Positions 24,866-31,598 of a DNA stretch of 37,243 nucleotides are shown piece by piece. Location: positions 1-37,243 of the forward strand of contig JAFYBN010000022.1 in NCBI GenBank assembly GCA_017540175.1. Reading direction: 5' to 3'. How positions within the stretch are numbered: position 1 is the first letter of the stretch; each line of letters begins with the position of its first letter. Source of the stretch: Clostridia bacterium (GTDB lineage Bacteria; Bacillota; Clostridia; Oscillospirales; CAG-272). The notes under the pieces were generated by a model. The model worked only from the letters and a program-made list of their open reading frames with translations. It was not told the DNA's origin and did no database searches. The translations under genes and the position numbers were made by a program.

Positions 24866-25513
24866 TCACCCTGCCGCTACATACAGGTCGGTCAGAGCAT
24901 ACCTTATAAGCTTTGCCGGATCCTTCTGCGGCGTAATCCATTCTTCCATGAAAGATGATGGAAGGATAACCGGCATCCGGTTGTGGATAGCGCGCATATC
25001 CCCGGCGCTGTCTCTCGTAAGGATCGTAAATGAGGGGTAGGTCAAACCACTCACTGTTTCGGTATGGTACAGCCCCGCCAGCCATGTTGGCGATGTACCT
25101 TTGGATTGTATAATATACCTGGCTTTTCCTGCTTTAGTTAGACGGACGTTATCCTCAGACTGCGGTGGCCCCCACTCGAAAAAGTAACTTGCTGGGATGA
25201 TACATCTATGAGAAGCCCACGCGTCCCGGAACGAGGGAACAACAGCAGCTGTTTCCACGCGGGCATTTACCAACGGTCTTCCTCTTCGGGACGGTTCCGG
25301 CGTAAAGCCCCAAACCATAGGGAAAGCCCGGATTGAGCCTTTTTTGTCCCACGCAAGCACCGGAACCATATCGGTCGGACTTATTTCTCCGGATATTCTC
25401 AAAGGGCGGGCAAGACGGGCCACCATCTTATCCTTCAGCGGTGAAGCCGCTGCTTGTTTGAAGTATTCTGCGAATTCGTCTGCTTTGTCGTCTATGTAGT
25501 AGCGGCAGCACAT
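24866..25513 (-). CDS. SRAP domain protein (HMCES/YedK-like abasic-site shield)
   Basis: A 215-aa SRAP protein starting M-C-C-R-YYIDD. After Met removal Cys2 forms the thiazolidine link to abasic sites in single-stranded DNA. Other catalytic residues are visible: Asn83/Arg85 (VNARVET), Glu113 (FFEWG) and His177 (AIHNRMPV). It protects abasic sites at stalled forks. The start at 25513 is chosen because Cys2 must become N-terminal and a perfect AGGAGG lies 7 nt upstream. The reading frame, however, stays open for 113 further codons upstream (see next entry). It sits between the YolD-like and RecA genes. Confidence 0.9.
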   Translation of the reverse strand: MCCRYYIDDKADEFAEYFKQAAASPLKDKMVARLARPLRISGEISPTDMVPVLAWDKKGSIRAFPMVWGFTPEPSRRGRPLVNARVETAAVVPSFRDAWASHRCIIPASYFFEWGPPQSEDNVRLTKAGKARYIIQSKGTSPTWLAGLYHTETVSGLTYPSFTILTRDSAGDMRAIHNRMPVILPSSFMEEWITPQKDPAKLIRYALTDLYVAAG

Positions 25514-25852
25514 TGCGGTTTCCTCCTGTCTGTCTTCTGGCTTAACGTATTGTATCATGGAATCAAGAGGGGTGTCAAGAGATTCGGGAATCCTGACGGT
25601 GATCAGCTTCTGGACGAATGTTACGTGAGCTCCCTTTCGTGACACTCCTATATGCATACCGCGAATAAACCCGAAGCAGGTAAGCAGCGCAAGGGTTTCC
25701 TCCCTCGACAGGAAATCCACTGTGCAAATGACATCAAGTATTCGCGTGGACTCCGAAATGAAGAATATGATCGGAAAGAAAGACCTGTAGATGTAGTATC
25801 GTATCCCGTTATGTTCTTCTGATGTCGGAATAAGAAGAGGCGGTTTATTCAT
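25514..25852 (-). CDS. 113-codon in-frame extension upstream of SRAP, function unknown
   Basis: This frame starts at an ATG overlapping the YolD stop (ATGAATAA arrangement, typical of coupled genes) and runs without stop straight into the SRAP frame, so a 328-aa fusion would end at 24866. The segment looks protein-like: RYYIYRSFFPIIFFISES, CTVDFLSREETLALL, MHIGVSRKGAHVTF. I do not recognise a family. If translated through, Cys2 of SRAP would be internal and inactive as a crosslinker. Internal initiation at 25513 would give active SRAP. Either two products are made from one frame or this is a separate gene that lost its stop. Confidence 0.5.
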
Positions 25853-26357
25853 CGTCGTCCTCCCACGATTCCACTGCTATCCCTCGTTTTTCAAAAACCG
25901 GACCGTTGATCTGGCGGATGTTTTCAAAACCGATTGCTGCTTCCCCGACCAGTATAACCCGATTTACCGGGTCAACCAGCCATACCACTCCTGTTACAGT
26001 ATCATATGTTCCTCCAGTTCCGTATGCTTCGCTATAGATATCAGCGCACGGAGCGAAGTATTTGATGGAAACTACGATCCGGTTCTCTCTGGCTTGTTTT
26101 CCGTTCTTGGTGAGCTGTGCCAGCAGCCGGAGCCGCTTATCCAGTGTTGCTGCCTCATCCTCCGATAAAGCTGTCTGAGTTAGGTAAACAACATCCTTGA
26201 ACCTTAAGGTATGATCAAATCCATCCAATGCGTCGAACGGGGCAAAAATCTTTGCCCGGTGTGTCCGATCCATAGGTGGATGTTTTCGCAGGAAGATGTC
26301 GTCGTAGCGGGGCGGTCCTGCAAGAAGCGTTTTTGCATATTGGAATTCTGTTGCCAT
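25845..26357 (-). CDS. YolD-like protein, partner of the Y-family polymerase
   Basis: A 170-aa protein with the YolD-like core HRAKIFAPFDALDGFDHTLR near residues 33-52 and a C-terminal beta-rich part (YDTVTGVVWLVDPVNRVILV). YolD-like genes typically sit next to UvrX/UmuC-type polymerases in Bacillota and are thought to act as UmuD-like accessory factors. Here the start is 38 nt after the polymerase stop, with AGAGGA as ribosome site. The stop overlaps the start of the following frame. Function is inferred from family and neighbourhood. Confidence 0.85.
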   Translation of the reverse strand: MATEFQYAKTLLAGPPRYDDIFLRKHPPMDRTHRAKIFAPFDALDGFDHTLRFKDVVYLTQTALSEDEAATLDKRLRLLAQLTKNGKQARENRIVVSIKYFAPCADIYSEAYGTGGTYDTVTGVVWLVDPVNRVILVGEAAIGFENIRQINGPVFEKRGIAVESWEDDDE

Positions 26358-26395
26358 GATTCTATCCTCTTATAGTTGGCTTGAGGCGATATGGA

Positions 26396-27859
26396 TCAGG
26401 ATGTATCCACTGTTCGCAGCGGTGGATGAACCGGTTTCGGATCAGGCTGTTTCTGCGGAAGAGGCGTTGCTCCTGCCTTATGACCTCCTATACTCTCGTT
26501 CCGTGAGATTGTCGTTCCGCTTTTGCCCAGATTCATCCCGCGAACTACGGCATTAAGACCATACCGCCTCCGCACCTGAACCATCACGCGCTGTAGTTCG
26601 CGTTCCTTATCAAGCTCATCGGCTGATGTAAACATATCCAACTGTCCGTCGCCGATATCGTGCAGAGTATTGCAGGCGCAGATGCCCAGACGTCGGATGA
26701 GAAACCGCGGATCGACATGGGTCTTAAAAGACGCGCAGAGCGCTTCCATAATCGCCCTTTTGCTGTTCGTTCGGGTGCGGAGCCTGACTGTTCCGTGAGC
26801 AGCTTTCGGCTGAATCTTATGGTAGAAGTCTTCTTCGAGTTCGTTTTCTTTCAGGGTAATCGAATCCAGGGTCGTCGGATCGAAAATGATCCACCAGGTC
26901 ATGGAGTCAGTGGTAAGATTCTTTGCCACAAGGTCAGAACAGAGTAGGTCTGTCATCTCCTTGAAAACAAGAAACCCTTCATTGTGTTTATATGCGCGAG
27001 GCAGGACCTGCCCAGTGCTCAAACTGTGTCCCTGCGGCTTGTATGCTTTGATATCCGCCATAGTTGCCGTCTCAATGCCCCATGCATGATCGATCAAAAG
27101 CTCCGCGTTGATGCCAAACAATTTGTACAGGATTTCAGGGGTTGAAAGGCTCACAGTAGCGATATCACCCATCGTGCGCATTCCGTGCGATATGAGGCGG
27201 CGGGCGGTTCCCGGTCCGACTTGCCAAAAATCTGTCAAAGGACGGTGAGACCACAGTTTAAGGCGGTATGTTTCCTCATCCAAAGTGGCGATGCGGACGC
27301 CATCCTTGTCTGGGGCTGCTTTCTTGGCGACTATGTCCATCCCGATCTTGGCAAGGTAAAGATTTGTTCCTATTCCAACTGTGGCAGTTACGCCGGTGAC
27401 TCTGAGTACCTCCCGCACGATCTGCATGGCTATGTAGTGAGGAACGCTCACCCCGGCTTCCGCAGCAGCTTTTCCGTACATCATTTCATATCGTCCGGCG
27501 TCCACGAAGAACTCGTCGACGGAGTACACATGGATGTCTTCCGGAGAGACGAATCTCTGCGCGATCTCGTAAATCTTAGCGCTCGTTCGGATATACTCTG
27601 CCATTCGCGGTTCTGCAATGATATAGTCGACTTTGCACCGATGCTGTGCCTCGTATAGAGCGATAGCCTGTTTTGCCTCAAACAGCCTCGGACGGCTTGG
27701 CACGCCGATTGCTTTTAAGGCAGGGGAAACCGCCAGACAGATTGTTTTATCCGTTCGGGACTCATCCGCAACGAGAAGACGGGCGGTAAGCGGATCAAGC
27801 CCTCGCGTTACGCATTCTACGGAAGCGTAATAGCTTTTCATATCTACTGCGAAGTACAT
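26396..27859 (-). CDS. Y-family DNA polymerase (UmuC/UvrX-like)
   Basis: A 487-aa translesion polymerase. The palm motifs read YFAVDMKSYYASVE (metal-binding Asp6) and VYSVDEFFVD (Asp115, Glu116). Helix-hairpin-helix residues follow (FWQVGPGTARRLISHG), then the little-finger domain. A beta-clamp-binding motif QLDMF lies near residue 405, and a Pro/Gln-rich tail ends the protein. Catalytic residues are intact. The ATG at 27859 has GAGGAG 7 nt upstream; a slightly longer frame to 27880 is not supported. It is followed by its YolD-like partner, as in Bacillus uvrX-yolD pairs. It copies damaged DNA with low fidelity. Confidence 0.93.
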   Translation of the reverse strand: MYFAVDMKSYYASVECVTRGLDPLTARLLVADESRTDKTICLAVSPALKAIGVPSRPRLFEAKQAIALYEAQHRCKVDYIIAEPRMAEYIRTSAKIYEIAQRFVSPEDIHVYSVDEFFVDAGRYEMMYGKAAAEAGVSVPHYIAMQIVREVLRVTGVTATVGIGTNLYLAKIGMDIVAKKAAPDKDGVRIATLDEETYRLKLWSHRPLTDFWQVGPGTARRLISHGMRTMGDIATVSLSTPEILYKLFGINAELLIDHAWGIETATMADIKAYKPQGHSLSTGQVLPRAYKHNEGFLVFKEMTDLLCSDLVAKNLTTDSMTWWIIFDPTTLDSITLKENELEEDFYHKIQPKAAHGTVRLRTRTNSKRAIMEALCASFKTHVDPRFLIRRLGICACNTLHDIGDGQLDMFTSADELDKERELQRVMVQVRRRYGLNAVVRGMNLGKSGTTISRNESIGGHKAGATPLPQKQPDPKPVHPPLRTVDTS

Positions 27860-27913
27860 GCGAATCTCCTCAAAGAGCATGGCGCTCGATATTTACACTC
27901 CCTGCATCGCTGC

Positions 27914-28231
27914 TCAAATGATGCAGACCGGGGAACTGAGGTTATTGGCCTCCGCCCATTCGAGGAGTCCGGTCACCTCGTCCTCGAGTGCAGTTACAGG
28001 GAGTTTCTTCTCCTTCCAGAAGAAGATCAGCCGAACGATTGCAAACAGCAGGCGCTGCCGGGATTCATGACCCTGAGCGGATGCGATTTCGTTGATCCGG
28101 TCAGCGTACCTTCCTACGAAGTAGTTGATAGCTGATATCGCTTCTCCATAGGAGGTTAACCTTGTCGGACAGGGTAGTTCAGCCGGAATGAACGGCTCGG
28201 TAGATGTAAGATTGATATGTTCCATTGTCAT
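27914..28231 (-). CDS. Hypothetical 105-aa protein before the polymerase
   Basis: A helical protein with RLTSYGEAISAINYFVGRYADRI and ARHESRQ-like charged segments, ending LLEWAEANNLSSPV. The start at 28231 is chosen for GAGGAG just upstream; the frame remains open to 28345. It lies 54 nt before the polymerase gene and 158 nt after the zinc-ribbon gene. I do not recognise the family. Context suggests a damage-response accessory. Confidence 0.65.
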   Translation of the reverse strand: MTMEHINLTSTEPFIPAELPCPTRLTSYGEAISAINYFVGRYADRINEIASAQGHESRQRLLFAIVRLIFFWKEKKLPVTALEDEVTGLLEWAEANNLSSPVCII

Positions 28232-28327
28232 TGTTCTCCTCTTTTGCCGTGGAATGTCGCGGCATTTCATCTTTTTAGCAGCCAAACAGATTATTTTTTG
28301 TGATAAATCGTTATGCGGAATGATTGC

Positions 28328-28357
28328 AAATATATGTTCTTTCATTGGCGCAAAAAA
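28328..28357 (-). promoter_or_regulatory. Possible internal promoter with LexA-box-like sequence
   Basis: On the minus strand a weak -35 (TTTTTT), a 17-nt spacer and TATATT lie about 100 nt before the 105-aa gene. GAACATATATTT overlaps the -10 and differs by one base from the GAAC-N4-GTTY core of Gram-positive LexA sites. Weak evidence, supported mainly by its place in the largest gap of the series. Confidence 0.3.
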
Positions 28358-28389
28358 TCCCTATGTATAGCATCTCTGGCGGAGGGGTG

Positions 28390-29256
28390 TCACGCCGTCT
28401 TTTTCCTTTTTCCCGCGGAAGGCCTTTTCCTCCACGGTTTGATTTCTTGTTTTTCTTGTTTCTTGCTTCTGAATGGGATCTGGCTTTCGAATTCGTCGCT
28501 GAACAATATGCGGTGCAAGGGCTTTTCATCCGAGTCCTTTATGGGAAGATCGTCTATGAAGTCACCTTCGTCGTCCGACCAGAAATCGCTGGAATCATCT
28601 GCCCAGAAGGTCTCATCCCTGTCGGCCCAAAGGAAATCGGTATCATCGTCTATGAAGTCTTCGTCACCATCGGACCAGAAAGAGCTTGTATCTTCGTCTG
28701 GGAACCATCTTGTGTCCGGCGGTTTGAGCGATCTTTCTGCATAACTGAAGTCTTCATCCTCGCCATCATCGATTGGCAACCCGTCTTCATCGACAGCAAA
28801 GCCAGCTTTATTTGCCGATTGATTGTTGGGGGCGTACGGATCTTCCCGCATCCGAATCTCATCAAAGGACGGAGTTCTCTGATCATCCCAATCCAATTCT
28901 GGAGATTCGGGTTCGTCCTCCCATACAATATCCGGCGGTTCATAGAATTCGGAACGTGCCAGTTTCGCTTCTTCCTTCGTTGCCGGGCGAACCGCTGCGA
29001 TTTCTTCCTTTACCTTGTCATCGAGCGAGGGAGGAATCTCTGGGGGAGACTCCTTCTGTTTCCTCCCGGACGGCTTCCTGTTTTTACGCTTGGCATCCCT
29101 CTCAGCTTGTTTCGCCATCAGGAGGGCTGCTTCTTCGACGGCAATCTGTCTTCTGGACCAGATGACGGTCGTACTCTTACAATACGGACACTTGATATCT
29201 TCTCGGACAGGAATGTGGTCAAACAGCCCTTTACAGCTACGGCAGCAATAAATCAT
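28390..29256 (-). CDS. Zinc-ribbon protein with acidic aromatic repeats
   Basis: A 288-aa protein of three parts. Residues about 3-27 form a zinc ribbon (CCRSCKGLF...IKCPYCKS). A charged linker follows. From about 165 to 245 comes a very acidic stretch with repeated Phe/Trp-Asp units (SFWSDGDEDFIDDD, FLWADRDETFWADD, DFWSDDEGDFIDDLP). The last 35 residues are strongly basic (KPWRKRPSAGKRKKTA). The start at 29256 has GAGGTG. It lies between ImmA/IrrE and the polymerase block. I know no named family. The acidic-aromatic units recall DNA mimics or SSB-tail-like peptides; this is speculation. Confidence 0.75.
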   Translation of the reverse strand: MIYCCRSCKGLFDHIPVREDIKCPYCKSTTVIWSRRQIAVEEAALLMAKQAERDAKRKNRKPSGRKQKESPPEIPPSLDDKVKEEIAAVRPATKEEAKLARSEFYEPPDIVWEDEPESPELDWDDQRTPSFDEIRMREDPYAPNNQSANKAGFAVDEDGLPIDDGEDEDFSYAERSLKPPDTRWFPDEDTSSFWSDGDEDFIDDDTDFLWADRDETFWADDSSDFWSDDEGDFIDDLPIKDSDEKPLHRILFSDEFESQIPFRSKKQEKQEIKPWRKRPSAGKRKKTA

Positions 29257-29300
29257 AATCGTACACCTCACTCAAAACGCGATCTATTGTTTGATTCACA

Positions 29301-29888
29301 TCATTCACACCATTCTGTCGAACTGCTTCCGTGAATGCTGCCCATGAAATTGTTCTTTGGTAGATACGGAAGCTGTCTGAGATTATATCCTTCCCTGCGT
29401 AGCGAATCGATCTTATACATCAGCAGATTAACGTTGACGTGAATTGCAGAAGCTATCTCCAGAAGTGTTTTTTGAGAATAAAGGAGATCGAGCAGTTCTT
29501 CTTTGTCGATTCTGATGTCCGCCGCAAAAGTATTCGCTTCTGCTTCACGGGGAAGGCGCACATTGAAAATCTCGTATTCTTTTATTGGGGAAAGCTTCAA
29601 CTCTGCCCTGTGCAGAACAGCATGCCCCAATTCATGAGCGCCTACCTGCAGAATGTCATCCCTCATCGCTTCATCGGTGTACAGCTTGTCTTTGGCTTGC
29701 ATAGCTTCGAAATAGGCTTTATTGATGAAGATAGAAGGACGGTTCGCTGCTAGGCAGGTCAGTCCGGGAAGCTTTGATTCAGGATGATGGAGATAATGGA
29801 CCTTAATTTCCAAATATTCGGCTATCTCAAAGGGATTGCGGGTGCCGAATCTCCTGACCAAAGCGGTGGGGTCCCGCGAGAATGACAT
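29301..29888 (-). CDS. ImmA/IrrE family metallopeptidase
   Basis: A 195-aa zinc protease with HELGH at residues 85-89 in the context VGAHELGHAVLH and the downstream EAEANTFAADI segment (third ligand Glu). ImmA in ICEBs1 and IrrE in Deinococcus cleave XRE-type repressors after DNA damage. Here the gene is 15 nt downstream of an XRE repressor gene, the classical pairing. The predicted role is damage-triggered cleavage of that repressor. Confidence 0.93.
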   Translation of the reverse strand: MSFSRDPTALVRRFGTRNPFEIAEYLEIKVHYLHHPESKLPGLTCLAANRPSIFINKAYFEAMQAKDKLYTDEAMRDDILQVGAHELGHAVLHRAELKLSPIKEYEIFNVRLPREAEANTFAADIRIDKEELLDLLYSQKTLLEIASAIHVNVNLLMYKIDSLRREGYNLRQLPYLPKNNFMGSIHGSSSTEWCE

Positions 29889-29903
29889 TTTTCGTTCCTC
29901 CGA

Positions 29904-30332
29904 TCAATTGGAATCCCCTTCTGTGGACTTTCCTTTCTTGGTCTTATTGGCAAAGCGTTTGTTGTATTTCTTGGCGTCCTCATATGTCTGCATCATGGCC
30001 TCTTTGATAAAGTCCAGATCGTCGTCGTCGAGTTCGCCTCCGGCCGCAGCAATACGAAAAGTCCGGACAACATCTTCCGCCTGTCTCCTGCCTCGGCTTC
30101 CATACTGTTCCTGCGCTTTGATGACAAAATCGTCCATATCGTCCATCAATTCTGAAACCTCCAAGCCGAGAGCTGCCGAGAGTTTCTGGTATGACTCTTT
30201 TGTTTTCGGCTTCCGTCCGCCGCTTTCATAGTTCGTGATAGTCCGCAGGGAGATCCCCGTCATCTCGGACAATTCCTTTTGCGACAGGTTCATCGCAAGT
30301 CTTGCTTTCCTTACTTTTTCTCCGAATTCCAT
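29904..30332 (-). CDS. XRE-type (Cro/CI-like) transcriptional repressor
   Basis: A 142-aa regulator with an N-terminal HTH_3 domain (residues about 5-60: VRKARLAMNLSQKELSEMTG, ISLRTITNYESGGRKP). A helical C-terminal part follows (ELMDDMDDFVIKAQEQYG), then a basic tail. The start at 30332 has AAGGAAG. It is the first gene of the minus-strand series and is followed by ImmA/IrrE. The 9-bp repeats in its promoter region are the likely operators, giving autoregulation and control of the opposing promoter. Confidence 0.92.
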   Translation of the reverse strand: MEFGEKVRKARLAMNLSQKELSEMTGISLRTITNYESGGRKPKTKESYQKLSAALGLEVSELMDDMDDFVIKAQEQYGSRGRRQAEDVVRTFRIAAAGGELDDDDLDFIKEAMMQTYEDAKKYNKRFANKTKKGKSTEGDSN

Positions 30333-30398
30333 ACACTCTTCCTTTCTTTGATGGCCGCGGGCTCCCGAAGGTTTTTTCTGAATTTTTCGGATTCCCTC

Positions 30399-30427
30399 TT
30401 GACATCCCCGAGGGGGTCTGCTATAAT
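30399..30427 (+). promoter_or_regulatory. Consensus promoter facing the XRE operon
   Basis: Perfect TTGACA (30399-30404), 17-nt spacer and perfect TATAAT (30422-30427). Transcription would start near 30434, inside the repeat array, and run to the 87-aa gene. It faces the minus-strand promoter at 30458-30486. Confidence 0.85.
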
Positions 30428-30430
30428 TGA

Positions 30431-30482
30431 TACGCAACATACGCAACTTACGCACCTATAATAACACGCAACATGCGCATTG
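30431..30482. promoter_or_regulatory. Array of 9-bp operator-like repeats
   Basis: Adjacent units TACGCAACA, TACGCAACT and TACGCACCT (30431-30457), then after seven bases CACGCAACA and TGCGCATTG (30465-30482). The array lies exactly between and over the two facing promoters, as expected for binding sites of the XRE repressor. Confidence 0.75.
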
Positions 30483-30486
30483 TCAA
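30458..30486 (-). promoter_or_regulatory. Promoter of the XRE-ImmA-RecA series
   Basis: On the minus strand perfect TTGACA (30486-30481), 17-nt spacer and TATTAT (30463-30458). The start point falls within the 9-bp repeats. It is the only strong promoter seen for the roughly 7-kb minus-strand series. Confidence 0.82.
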
Positions 30487-30570
30487 GAGGTGGCGACAGA
30501 AAAAATGTAAATAAATTATGAACTCGTCTGAGCTCGCTGACTGACTGCAACGATAAAACGGAGGATATGA

Positions 30571-30834
30571 ATGGAAGAAAAACAACAGTTCAGGGACGGC
30601 AAGGTTGATCTGGTTGTCCATGGACGATTCAAGAATGCAAAAAAGAGACGCTTGTACACAACGCACTTTCTCCCTTCTGCCAAACCGCGTATGATTGGGG
30701 AACCGTATCGGATCAACGGTAAGCCATCATTGGCTTATGTGAAAGATGGGAAGGTTGAATCATATATTTCATGGGATGAGGCCTCAAAGGAAATCTGCAA
30801 GGACGATCTTCCAGAAATTGATGTAGGGTTCTGA
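30571..30834 (+). CDS. Hypothetical 87-aa protein opposite the XRE operon
   Basis: The only gene read from the rightward promoter of the switch. It is basic at the N-terminus (HGRFKNAKKRRLYTTHF) with a beta-rich middle (RINGKPSLAYVKDGKVESYI). GGAGG lies 6 nt before the ATG and a terminator follows. No HTH is seen and I do not recognise the family. Its position corresponds to that of Cox/Apl-type or excision genes in P2/186-like switches, but homology is not visible. Confidence 0.7.
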   Translation: MEEKQQFRDGKVDLVVHGRFKNAKKRRLYTTHFLPSAKPRMIGEPYRINGKPSLAYVKDGKVESYISWDEASKEICKDDLPEIDVGF

Positions 30835-30857
30835 GATAACCAATTTGATAAATACAG

Positions 30858-30905
30858 AAAAATGAAACTGCGACACTTTACACAGCATACGCGGTTTCAT
30901 TTTTT
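30858..30905 (+). terminator. Intrinsic terminator after the 87-aa gene
   Basis: Stem AAAAATGAAACTGCG / CGCGGTTTCATTTTT with one G-U pair, 17-nt loop, ending in a run of T. It is symmetric enough to act in both directions. Confidence 0.8.
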
Positions 30906-30927
30906 GATATACAGTCACGTATGAGAA

Positions 30928-31068
30928 CATGAATATAAAGATCGAAGGCGTGATCCTCGGTCAGGTCGTGTCGGCGGACAGACCGACGAAGGACGAGCGG
31001 GAGACGCTTGAGTTCGTGATGGAGAAGAAGGTCAGGGAGTTCAGGATCAACAACGGCATCGCGGACTG
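30928..31068 (+). pseudogene. Short frame, probable gene remnant
   Basis: A 46-codon frame starting MNIKIEGVILGQVVSADR and ending FRINNGIAD. It is G+C-rich like the chromosome and protein-like, but short and with only a weak ribosome site. It is immediately followed by a phosphoesterase fragment, so I read it as part of a scar of broken genes. Confidence 0.4.
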
Positions 31069-31094
31069 AAAGCATCCGTATTGGAGGAGAAACG

Positions 31095-31316
31095 GTATAT
31101 TATATCGCAGATACGCATTTCGGGCATGAAAACGTCATCGGCTTCTGCGGCCGTCCCTTTTCGAGTGCCGCGGAAATGGACGAAGTCATGATTGAAAGGC
31201 GGAACCGCAAGGTTCATGGATACGAAATGCTGCTTCATCCTCTATCTTCTTTTGGTTTCAATATAAGCGTTCACTTTTTTAGTCGTCCGTCCGACCGTGC
31301 GTCCCTCCCCGTTTGA
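31095..31316 (+). pseudogene. Truncated metallophosphoesterase
   Basis: The frame reads VYYIADTHFGHENVIGFCGR then PFSSAAEMDEVMIERRN, the N-terminus of a well-known calcineurin-like phosphoesterase group (normally followed by W-x-x-x-V then further metal motifs). After HG the similarity stops and an unrelated A+T-rich tail leads to a stop. No ATG stands at the expected position. GD, GNH and GHxH motifs are absent. A non-functional remnant. Confidence 0.7.
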
Positions 31317-31340
31317 ATTGGGATCCAGCACGTCGTTGAC
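31242..31340 (-). pseudogene. C-terminal remnant of a small basic protein
   Basis: On the minus strand a frame reads VNDVLDPNSNGEGRTVGR then TTKKVNAYIETKRR and stops. It looks like real protein sequence but has an in-frame TGA two codons upstream and no start, although an AAAGGAGG ribosome site lies just before. It may be a frameshifted small gene. It overlaps the tail of the phosphoesterase remnant. Confidence 0.4.
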
Positions 31341-31389
31341 ACAAGATCACCACCTCCTTTCTTTTTCTCGTTTTGCGTTCGGAAACCTA

Positions 31390-31418
31390 TTGAAGAAGAT
31401 GTAAAAACAAGGTATAAT
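31390..31418 (+). promoter_or_regulatory. Promoter ahead of the two-KOW-like-domain gene
   Basis: TTGAAG, 17-nt spacer and perfect TATAAT; the next start codon is at 31599, giving a leader of about 175 nt with no clear structure. Confidence 0.65.
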
Positions 31419-31598
31419 AGGAATGAGAAGGATCCGTTCGCGAGCCGCTCCGATCACGCCGCCTGCGTCACCGAATGGGGCGCACACGGGAACGATGCGC
31501 GGCCATGTTCGCGCCGCCGTGATGATTATTTCGGAACGGGCCGCTTGCCGCTTTTCATATCTTCCCGGAAATACCCGTATCTCATTTGGAGGTCCGTC

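Noticed and set aside
28390-29256. Zinc-ribbon/acidic protein as an SSB homologue
   Set aside because: There is no OB fold, and the SSB-tip-like unit is internal and followed by a basic tail, whereas SSB tips are C-terminal.
30980-31000. CGAGCGGG near 30,986 as the second attachment site
   Set aside because: Only eight bases agree with the spoVT junction (complement of CCCGCTCG) and the flanking sequence does not encode the SpoVT N-terminus; chance match.
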